Source of the DNA: Castor canadensis
Taxonomy: Eukaryota > Chordata > Mammalia > Rodentia > Castoridae
Length of the DNA stretch: 64,000 nt
Assembly: GCF_047511655.1 (NCBI RefSeq)
Contig: NC_133405.1
Location: 94,277,598 to 94,341,597 of the forward strand
Direction: 5' to 3'
Part shown: positions 55,101-64,000 of the stretch, piece by piece
Numbering within the stretch: position 1 is the first letter of the stretch
How the letters are laid out: each line of letters starts with the position of its first letter
The notes under the pieces: model-generated
Told to the model about the DNA's origin: nothing
Seen by the model: the letters and a program-made list of their open reading frames with translations, nothing else
Database searches by the model: none
Program-made: the position numbers and the translations under genes

Positions 55101-57984
55101 CTGGTTTTTATTATTAATATTTAAGTTGATGTTCCAGGTATTTTTAAATGAAATATTTACATGTCTCAAACGATGGATAAAAGTAGCAATTCACTAGTGA
55201 AAAGGTTTCTAGAATATGATTGACATGTGCCCATGAAATCTGTCCCTCTCACTTTCCTTATTCTCACTCTAAGACAGTAATTTTGCTGCTATTTTTCATA
55301 CTGTGGTGGCACACTGGATTTCTTTAAGGGAAGCTGCACATAGGGCTTTTGGGCCTAAGTATAACTGTGTTTTAAAAAAAATAAAGGTTTGTTTCACTAT
55401 TCCGGTACAAAAGGATGTTACAGGCTCCCAAATCCTTCAGTTATTCTATCTGAAAATTATACTTTAATTCTTACTGAAATCCTATTCGGGATATAGACTT
55501 CATATTTAATCATTAGGTAGTGCTCACTGCAACATGCAGTAAATGTTGGTGTGTTGTGGTTGATCTCTACACTGTCATTTTAAAAACAAGTTCCATAACA
55601 CAGGAAAGTAAACATATAGATATTATTAATATTGATAGTGGGCCAGTGTTCTTGAAGCACAATATTCTTTTCATATATTCTTTTGATCTTTACATTTTAC
55701 TTTTTAAAAACAATTTTGAGGTTTGAACTTGGGGCCTCATGCTTGCCAAGGCCACTGCTCTACCCCTTGAGTCAAGTCCCCAACTACTTTTCACTTTAAA
55801 ATAGAATTTACAGAAAATTTAAATAATAGGTAACAAAAATAACTCACATTTATTTCATGTAGCTTCATCAATTTTAATAGTTCTTGCTAGGCTGATTTCT
55901 TATCTTTTTCTCCATTCCTCCCTCACTTTTTCCCCTCTGTACATACACACATGCATGTGCTCTTTTTCGTATTTGTTATTCATATTGCTGAATATTTAAA
56001 ATTAAATTTTAGGTACTATGATGATTTTTACCAATAAATGTGATTAACTGAATAATGAAAACATATAATATTTAACTATATAAGCTGTATTTTCCCAGTT
56101 GTCTTATAATTTCTTTACAGGACCTTTTTCAGAACCACAGTCCAGTCACAGATGATACATTGCATTTACTTCTCCTATATTTTAATTCTCCTTTAATCTG
56201 TACCAGTTCTTCATTTTTCTTTGCTTTTGATGATGCTGTGAAGTTTCATTAGTTTAGTTGTTTTGCAGAACAGTCATCAATTTTTGCTTGCTTCATATAT
56301 TCTTTGTTCTTCATTTCACTCCATGTTTATTCACTCCTGTCCCAAAATACAATAGATACTAGGGATATAAATACCAGTGATCATCATGACTTTAGCCTTG
56401 GCATGACAATCCAGTCAGAGACAACATACCTCTGATTTAATGTTTTAGGCGAATAACCAATATGTATAATTATTGATTTAAAATGAGAAATATCATAACA
56501 AGACCAGTCATAGATAGGTACAAATGGTTCAATTAAATTGTCTCAGGACAGTCTTGGGAAAGAATGGAGAGGACATTTTTATATATCTGCTTTCCTTTTT
56601 TGTGGCAGAAAAGTTTTGAAATGATTCTTCTGCTATTTTTTTTTCATTGCATTTATTGCCATACTTGCTTAAACCTTTTATTTAATAACTGAGGGGATAA
56701 ATATTATTTTTCCTAATTCCTGGGTCATATTTCAAGACTTAAAATAATAACTGCTTTTACTTACAAGGGCCAGAGACAGGAGCTGATCAGCAGACACCAG
56801 CTCTTCAAAAGACTGCAAGTAACTCCCAGATGGACCTGATGTAAAGGAAGAGATTCAACTGAAACTAGAGCCCTTTCTAGTGCTAAAAGTAGGTAGTAGT
56901 GCTACTATGAATGCAAACCCTGAGATTTCTATTTTCCACTATATTCTTTAATAATGAGGAAATTATACTACTATTTCAATACCTTATATTCACATGTCAG
57001 GATTCTTTGAAACGTAGTTCAGAACCCAAATGCCTATCTAGACCTGGTGAGATAGAAGCACATTTGTACAAAATCAGATTAAATTATGAAAAATGAAAGC
57101 ATTTCATTATTTTTATACTTTTGTGTCTAAGTCCTTCAACCAACAGCTAGTAGTTTCACATAATTTTGTGAAGGGCTGCTTTTCACAAATACATAACACC
57201 TTTGTAATAAATAATAGCTTACATTTTGATTCCACATGTTGATAGAAAAGTTTTAAAAGTATTGTGAATATATAATTGCTCACAAAAACTGGATTGCTTT
57301 TCAGTATGTGAAGAAGCGTTCTTCTTAAGTACACCAGAATTATGGATGAAAGTGAGGAAAAACCATTATATTACCCTGTATGCAAGGCTAAAATAGACAA
57401 AAGAAGTATTTTTTACTTATCTACAGTAGAAATGGAACAAATATAACACCATCATTTCTACATATTTCACTCAAGCAATTCCAACAGTGACATCACTGTT
57501 TTAGCTCTCCTATATTTATTATTTCAAATAAAGCATCTAAATGATACTTGTTAAAACATTTCTATTGTTTCAACTTGTTTTTCTTGGTCAAATTTGTATA
57601 GAAGTATACAAAATTCTTCCTGTCTGCTTAAAATTTCCCTTAACTTTGTTCATTTAATCCGTTCTGAGTTTAAGAGTCTTATATATATCCTTACTTCACT
57701 GGAATGCATTATGTCTCAGAAACACCATTAACGTATGTGAATCTGAAGAACGTGAAGGTTGACTATAAGACAAAAGGTCACCTTTGGGATTCTGTTTTGG
57801 TCCCTTTTATAAAATCCAAATGTCATTTGTATACCTAAATTTAGTGTTTTCTTGATAAAGCCGTGCCAATTCATATTCCCAACTGTCATGTTTATATTAT
57901 AGATGAAGGGAAAACACAACCTTAAATGAAGACCAGTTACAAACAGGCATATGCTGTCTTTCTATCAGACATTTCACTGTTAAA
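55101..57984. other. AT-rich, mostly unassigned, with one SINE
   Basis: 55,706-55,788 is a minus-strand tRNA-type SINE ('ttgaacttggggcctcatgc', ctctaccccttgagtc). The rest is AT-rich with frames of up to 73 codons and no recognisable motifs. Confidence 0.45.
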
Positions 57985-58260
57985 TTCCTCACAATAAACT
58001 TTTACAGTTTTCTACAAAGAATTCTTGCACATTGTTAGTGAAATTTATTCCTAGTCTTTGATGCTATTGAAAATTGCAAGTTTTGAAATTTTATATTTTA
58101 TTTGGATTGGTATGCAAAGCAATAATCCTTGAAAGTGGATTTATCTCATAGTCTTATTAAATATACCTGTTAATTCTAAAATTTTATCTCTAGATCCTTT
58201 TTATCAATGCATCTGCTGAGAAAATTATTAGTCTGGTAATGCATGATTTCACCGATAAAT
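57985..58260 (-). mobile_element. Ancient L1 ORF2 (RT region) fragment
   Basis: 'taaacttttacagttttcta', 'tagtgaaatttattcctagt' and 'atcaatgcatctgctgagaa' follow, on the minus strand, the RT region just downstream of the FADD motif in old L1s. Confidence 0.5.
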
Positions 58261-58773
58261 AATCTATGTGCTCATCCCTGAGCCTCCACTTACTTTTTCA
58301 CCCCCACTAAATAAAAGAGCTGTACAATAAGAAATGCTATTCAAAATCTATCTTACTTAGGAATGACAGGAGATTATTAATGGTCATTATATTTACATAA
58401 GTTTACTATATTTTTCTGACCTCAAATGATAAAAATATGTGATTCAAATATAAAATGGAAATATGTGTAAAGTATCACAATCTCACACAGAATAAGCAAG
58501 GGATCCATATTCCATGATACTGCCTGAAAAGTATTAAGTCCTAGGTAGAAGAAAAGTTGTAGAAAATGGGTATATGCTGAGGCAAAATTGCTTTGGTCCT
58601 ATCAGTCCTGTCTCCTAATAAGCTATGGCATGAAATAACCATGGGTTTCCATTTTGGTTCTGACATGCACTAAGTATATAGTGGTAGGAAATACACTTAC
58701 ATTCTTTCATTTTTTTCTCCATTTCTAAAATAGAAATTTACATTAAATATTTGTTATGATGAATAAGAGAATT

Positions 58774-59576
58774 TATGTTTTGGATATGAAGTACCCCCCA
58801 AAGGCCCATGTGTTAAGTAAAGTACACTCACAGTGGGGATACATTGAGAAAACCCATTGAACATCAACTTAAATATTAACAATGAAAGACAAAATTGTAA
58901 AATAGGCACAGTATGGGGGTGGTACTTATGGGAGGGGGAGGGGTAGGGGTAAATGAAGGAGATTAAGGTGAAGATACATGGTTGTTGGACTTCATATACT
59001 TATATGAAATAGAACAAAGAAACCTCTCAATTGCTTTAAGTGGGGCGGGGAGGGGATTGAGGGGGAGAGACGATGGGGTGATCTAACCAATGTACAATAT
59101 AAGCCTGATTGAAATTGTCACTATGAATCCCCCCCATATAATGAATATATCCTAATAAAAAATTATAATAAAAAAGAGGAAAAAGTCCTATGTGTCGTAG
59201 GCTTGATTCCCTATTATCAAAATGTGATTGGGTCCTCAATGTGCTAGACTTACCAAGATCCACTGAGGATTTTAGAGCTGATGGGCTATTAGGAAGTGAG
59301 CACTTGTTGGCAGAAGTAGGTCACTTGGGGTGAGGAGTCATGACTTTGAAGGGTATATCCTGCTCCTGGCATCTCAGTCTCTCTTACCCTGTTTGCTGGT
59401 CAACAGGTGATCGGCTTCCTCTGCCAGGTGCTTCCACTGCCACTATGTCCTGCCTCACCTCAGGCTCAACTCAATGCAATCAACTGACCTTAGACTGAAA
59501 CTTCTGATACCATGATTCTCCTTTAAGGTGTTTCAACAGATTTATTGTCATAGAGAGAAAAACTGATTAACACAGG
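58774..59576 (+). mobile_element. MaLR-like LTR split by an L1 3' end
   Basis: The 5' part 'ttttggatatgaagtacccc' to 'ggcccatgtgttaa' (58,774-58,817) and the 3' part from about 59,186 ('tcaaaatgtgattgggtcct', 'atgtcctgcctcacctcagg', ending aaaaactgattaacacag) belong to one old LTR. The L1 piece at 58,830-59,176 separates them, so the LTR is the older layer. Confidence 0.6.
58830..59176 (+). mobile_element. L1 3' end nested in an LTR
   Basis: 'gggagggggaggggtagggg', a second G-rich patch at 59,041-59,065, 'gtacaatataagcctgattg' and 'atatatcctaataaaaaatt' then an A-rich tail. Its order is the mirror image of 54,800-55,100, confirming the subfamily. Target-site duplication not resolved. Confidence 0.75.
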
Positions 59577-61020
59577 GATATAGCACATGAATTTGGCATT
59601 ACAATACAAATGAATTTAGTTCGCTAGCTATAGTCCATCTTTTCACTTAAGTTTTAAATATTTCCATTTCAATCTCCTTTGTAATCCATTTCTATCAAGA
59701 GATACTCCCTTTGAACTTCATGTACGGTTATCATTTTCTTTTAAATTAATTTGATTTAAGAAATGAATTTAAATATATTAATTAAATCATAATGTATTAT
59801 ACTTGTTACCAAACAAGCTAATAAATGTACAGTTGGTTTGTAAATGACAGAGGTGTGACAAATGCTGCCCTAAGACATATTATGTGCTGAGAACTGCCCA
59901 TTGCTGTGTGTAATGCCAAGGAAAAGAAGTCAATATCCTGAGCATTCAATTCTGCACAACACCAGAGTCTGTCTGTCAAGGTGTCAAGTAGTGCCTATAC
60001 AACATTTCATGGGTTAACACAGCCACAGGGGCCACTATTGCAATGGATAGGTTCATAAATTTGTCTGGTAAAGAGATAATGAACTGAAATGAATTCAAAC
60101 AGTATATTAGTTACAAACACAGAAAAAGCAAGATCATCATTGTGTCAGATCCTTGCTTCCCTAGTCCCATAGTTTAACACTAAATCAGAAGTAGTTGGTA
60201 ACACATATCACAGGACACTCTTCTTAGAGCTATACTCTAAAGCAAAGCAAGACAAAGTGACCTGTGCTCAGGTGGAACTGGAAATGGATGTGAAATGGCT
60301 TGTGTCAACCCCAACAAGATAAGGGAGGCAGGTGAGAAATTGTTTAGTGGTAGCTCCTCGCTAAACTACTTGCCTCTCCTTTCTCCAGGGAGAATTTAAG
60401 AATGTTCTTGCAAGATCCAGTCAGATTACATTCTAGCCTTGGCCACATGTGCTATGTTGTTGACATGCATGGACCCAAGGGCAACACGTCCACATATAGT
60501 GGAACATCTTCCCTCCAGGATCTGTTAGAAAAAAACAGCAGTCAGTGCCTATAAACATTACATTTACAATGTTGCTTCCTAAACTGTGGAGATGTTTTTC
60601 CTGTTTGAGATCATTACAAAAGATGGGTTAAGCCATACATGTCAGGAAACATCTGGGATGCTAGAAACTAAAAGACCAATGACACATGGTCCTTACTATG
60701 AGGGATATCATACTGTGGTAATTAGATACTATAAACTGAAAAACATTTGAATTACAAATGCAGAATAACAGGAAAGGGACCCAGTAAAAATCAAAACAAA
60801 ATATAGTAAATGGGGTAGCCTAGAAGCAAGAATTAAACACAGAGGAGGACTCACTGTCAGAGTGAAAGAGGTCAGCTGACATACTTGATGGTTCTGACAT
60901 GTGGCATTTATGCCTGCCATTTAAAAGCTGAACTAACTTGATGAGAAAATTTGTTTTCCTTCTAAATGGATTTACAGACAGCCTAGTCTGTTCTTCTGCC
61001 ATTTGTGCTTTTTACTTTTA
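59577..61020. other. Unassigned AT-rich stretch
   Basis: No gene or repeat family recognised. Frames of about 60 codons near 60,729-61,002 overlap each other on the minus strand and lack motifs. Confidence 0.35.
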
Positions 61021-61024
61021 TTTT

Positions 61025-62205
61025 CTTTTACATTTTTATTAGCATATATTAGTTGTACAAAGTGTTTTCATTGTGATGTCCACATACATTCATACAATGT
61101 GCTCTGACCAAATTCACCCCCTCTATCAATCACTCTCATCCTTTTTTCCCCTTTCTTAATACAATTTTAAAAGGTTACATTGTTCTATATTCATACCATT
61201 CCAGATATCTCTTTGTTTTTATTTACATGGGATATCACGGTCCATCCTTCAATTTTTTAACCTATTTGTCTTTTAATACAAACTGAGTCTTATTAGATAG
61301 CATTAGGTTGGATTATTTTTAATCTATACTGCCAACCTTTTTTAATTGGTGAGTTTAAGTCCTTTATGTCTAAAGTGATCACTAATATAGAGGGAATTAT
61401 TTCTGTCATTTTGCTATTTGTTTTCTGACTTATCTTTTCTTTCCTTTGAGACAGAGTCTTGCTATGTAGCACAGGCTAGCCATGAACTTGAGATCCTCAG
61501 CTTCCTGAGTGCTGATATTTCAGTATGTGCCATCACACCTAGAGCTATGTCTTATCTTTTTTGTTACCTCCTGCAGTAGTCTTTTTGTTTGTTTTTCTTC
61601 ATAGTGGGTAATTTTTATTCCACCCTTACTTCCTTTTCTTGAATTTAAACCAATAAAACTTCAAGAGCATACAAAACACTTTTCATACATACTCCATCCA
61701 ACTTCATGCTTGGATGAAAAACTTCATTCTTTTTCAAAATATGTCTTTATGTATTGTCTGTACACTATCACAAATTTATAATTATTGCTTTTGTGCATTT
61801 GTCTTTTAAATCAGGTGAAAAACAGAGCAGTGATAAGCCAAAACTATAATGTTACCTGTATTTTTAATGATACCTATATTTTATGATTTTATAATTATAT
61901 CAATACTTTTATCAAAAGCCTTTATTTCTCCACATGGTTTCAAGCACTGTCTGCTATCTTTTCATTTAAGCCTTAAGGACTTACTTGGCACTTTTTGTAG
62001 AGAAGTTCTGCTAGTGATGAATTCCTTCAACTTTTGTTTATCTGGGAATGCCTTACTTTCTCCTTCACTTTTTAAGGATAGTTTTGCCAGGTACAAAATT
62101 CTTCATTGACAGAGTTTTCCATTCAATGCTTAAATCATGTCTTCCCACTGCCTTTTGAACTCTGTGGTCTTTGACAGGAAATTGGCTGTTACATTATTAA
62201 GGATC
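61025..62205 (-). mobile_element. Old L1 pieces (3' end; then ORF2 start and ORF1 end), interrupted by a B1-type SINE
   Basis: 61,025-61,260 is an L1 3' end ('tttttattagcatatattag', ttcattgtgatgtccacatac). 61,280-62,205 reads as antisense ORF2 start and ORF1 end ('gtgagtttaagtcctttatg', 'cttcaacttttgtttatctg', 'aaatcatgtcttcccactgc'). The latter block also resembles 1,930-2,345. The SINE at 61,443-61,547 is inserted in it. Confidence 0.65.
61443..61547 (-). mobile_element. 7SL/B1-type SINE
   Basis: 'gagacagagtcttgctatgt' then agcacaggctagccatgaacttgag and 'gccatcacacctagagctat' are a reverse-strand B1-like monomer. Confidence 0.8.
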
Positions 62206-63360
62206 ATTTATATACTGAGAGTTCCAGTTTTATCATCTGCAAAACAGGAATTATAAAACTTACTATTGCCTGATAGGAGAATTACAGAGAGTTCCTAAAC
62301 ACCTGAAGATATTTTTTGAATGGTTGTTTTGAAGGACTAAGAAGGGAAGACACAAGTGGAGTGGAGATGGACACCAATGATCAGTAGGTCTAAATATATC
62401 TTAGACCCAGCCTCCCCTTCCCTGTTTTGACCCTTGAGCATCCTTTATTCCTTTTAATGGCCTGTATTCTCAGTCACATTCAGAGCCTCCCTTTATAGAC
62501 AATAGTTTAGTGTGACAGAGCCTACTAATGGCTCTCCATTTTAGTGGGATTGTAACTGCCTGGCTGAAGTCTACTTCACAAGCTGCCCTTCAGCTAACAT
62601 GGTCTGGTTAACAAGATATGGCCAGTGTGATGGAGGGAAAATGATGTGCACAGCCTCTGGCTTAGGGTCTTTTCTTCATCTTGCAATTCCTTTATAAACA
62701 AATTTACTAAACAAAGAAGGAAACATAAAGTGTTGAGGCACAAAATTCAGCTATCACTCTAACAATGTGATCTGTTTTAACTACATACATGTAACTTTTC
62801 TTTAAGGATTGTACAAGGATAACAGCATTAAAATAAATAACAGTTGAATATTAGAAACATTATCATAAACAAATCAAATAATTTCTGATAATTTCTAACT
62901 TCTTCCTTGTTGGCATTACTTTGATTACATAGCAATACTTAAGTGAAATGCTACTGGGTATGAAAAATTATGTAAACTGACTTTCCTTAATAACATTTAC
63001 TATAAGCCATAGATTTCAGAATATGCAACAATAATATCATTTCAGTTATTTCATAGTAAATTTTATACACAAAAGTTGGTTAATAATTTCTAACATTTAA
63101 TCAGAATAAAATGATATCTAAAATTATATCCGTAACCAACTCTGCCAGTGGTTATCTCTGCAACCTGGGGAGAGTAACTAGTCAACTCAGAGAAGTTTTT
63201 CTCTGAAGTAAATCATATAGTTTTGTAAGGTTACTTTAAAGACTTTGCATTTTGTTACAAACACGCTACTTGATTTCTTTGGATTTTTGCTATGAAAATT
63301 GATCAGGAAAGATACACAGTAAATAAAATTTCCCTAGTCCCACTGAGAAGCAGAAAAGGA

Positions 63361-63362
<2 letters not shown>

Positions 63363-63398
<36 letters not shown>
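63363..63398. repeat. CA microsatellite
   Basis: About 18 CA repeats. The paralogous site at 5,065-5,073 has only a few, so the tract expanded in this copy or shrank in the other. Confidence 0.95.
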
Positions 63399-63403
<5 letters not shown>

Positions 63404-63908
63404 TTTTAGGAACATGTATTTTTAAGTGGATTCAATAGTTCTTTCATAAATAAAAATCAAGGTATGGCTATAGTCAAAAAGAAATATCTAAGTTATAATT
63501 AGTATAGTTTTTTTAATTTAAGGTCTCATGTTTGTACACACACATATGTGTGGAGATGGATACACACACTCTATTTCAGCATAAAAACATACTGTATCTG
63601 GCTTTCTTAAGGAGCCAGTTAGTAAGAAGATTAATTCACATTCATTGGATGGTACCATCTGTGGATGTCTGTGTAATGGTTGTAGATATTAATTCAAAGT
63701 TTCCTTGGGTCTCACTCAAGGTCTCTTATTTCTCTTTAGGTGCTAGGGATAAAACCTAGGGGCTTGACATATGCTAGGCAAAAAACGTTCTACCACTGAA
63801 ATTGTCCTCCAGCCTATAAGTTCCATATATTGTAGAAAGAAAATAGAGACTGGAAATACTGAAAAGAGCCAGAGCTCAGTGGTTGCATTTGCCTATTGTG
63901 TGTGATGC

Positions 63909-63910
<2 letters not shown>

Positions 63911-63959
<49 letters not shown>

Positions 63960-63980
63960 TACACACATACACACACACAC
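63911..63980. repeat. CA microsatellite
   Basis: About 22 uninterrupted CA units, then catacata and further CA. The paralogous site (5,941-5,972) is a shorter CA/TG palindromic mix. Confidence 0.95.
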
Positions 63981-64000
63981 ACTCACTGAATTGACATTCT

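Larger units (their letters stand above)
62219..64000 (+). repeat. Segmental duplication, copy 2
   Basis: Collinear with 3,905-5,998 in the same orientation at about 85% identity by eye. It lacks the L1 3' end found in copy 1 (5,099-5,377), and its CA tracts at 63,363-63,398 and 63,911-63,980 are much longer. It starts inside the MIR element that is complete in copy 1. The similarity continues to the last base, so the duplicated block extends past the window. Confidence 0.85.

Noticed and set aside
5750-63912. Regularly recurring 70-90 bp similar sequences across the window that might suggest an array
   Set aside because: They are scattered tRNA/ID-type SINEs on both strands with unequal spacing, not a CRISPR or other array. 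This is nuclear mammalian DNA.
1-64000. A previously undescribed defence, toxin or biosynthetic system
   Set aside because: No gene cluster, intact non-retroelement coding frame or conserved non-coding array supports such a claim. The window is typical repeat-rich mammalian intergenic DNA.

Overview
This window is mammalian, gene-poor nuclear DNA. Its repeats point to a rodent, most likely a castorimorph (beaver-like) or related lineage. The evidence is tRNA/ID-type SINEs of the 'gctcaag..gtagagcacc' kind, 7SL/B1-type SINEs, 7SL+tRNA composite SINEs, and a young L1 family ending in 'catatgaataa'+A-tail. The species call is inference from repeat style, not from a database search. No intact, convincingly functional protein-coding gene was found.

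Layout. 1-6 kb: a mosaic of ancient LTR and L1 pieces, a 55-bp micro-L1 insertion with perfect target-site duplications, and the first copy of a local segmental duplication (about 3.9-6.0 kb). 6-19 kb: mixed ancient L1, L2, MIR and SINE copies, a 121-bp tandem repeat (about 9.85-10.24 kb), and the only host-gene homology recognised: a minus-strand FAM156/TMEM29-like coding exon (11.58-12.0 kb) with an in-frame stop. In human this is an X-linked family. Together with the high L1 load it suggests, but does not prove, an X-chromosome origin. 19-30 kb: truncated L1s, composite SINEs, a 107-bp CT microsatellite and a MaLR-type LTR.

30.8-45.5 kb: two full-length, roughly 7-kb L1s arranged head to head with their 5' ends 525 bp apart, forming a large imperfect inverted repeat. 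The minus copy (30,799-37,728) is heavily mutated and has a perfect 12-bp target-site duplication. The plus copy (38,254-45,462) is younger-looking, with one ORF1 frameshift plus three nonsense codons and one frameshift in ORF2. Its 5'UTR carries a 129-bp tandem duplication and a 322-codon antisense open frame that runs out through the L1 5' end into flanking DNA.

45.5-61 kb: sparse old repeats, an LTR-like element with a TATA box and short tandem repeats (about 50 kb), several L1 3' ends, and an L1 3' end nested in a MaLR-like LTR (58.8-59.6 kb). 61-64 kb: an ancient L1 followed by the second copy of the segmental duplication, which runs off the window end.

Nothing here amounts to a demonstrated new biological system. 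The observations most worth checking are the L1 antisense frame with the head-to-head L1 pair, the FAM156-like locus, and the segmental duplication.
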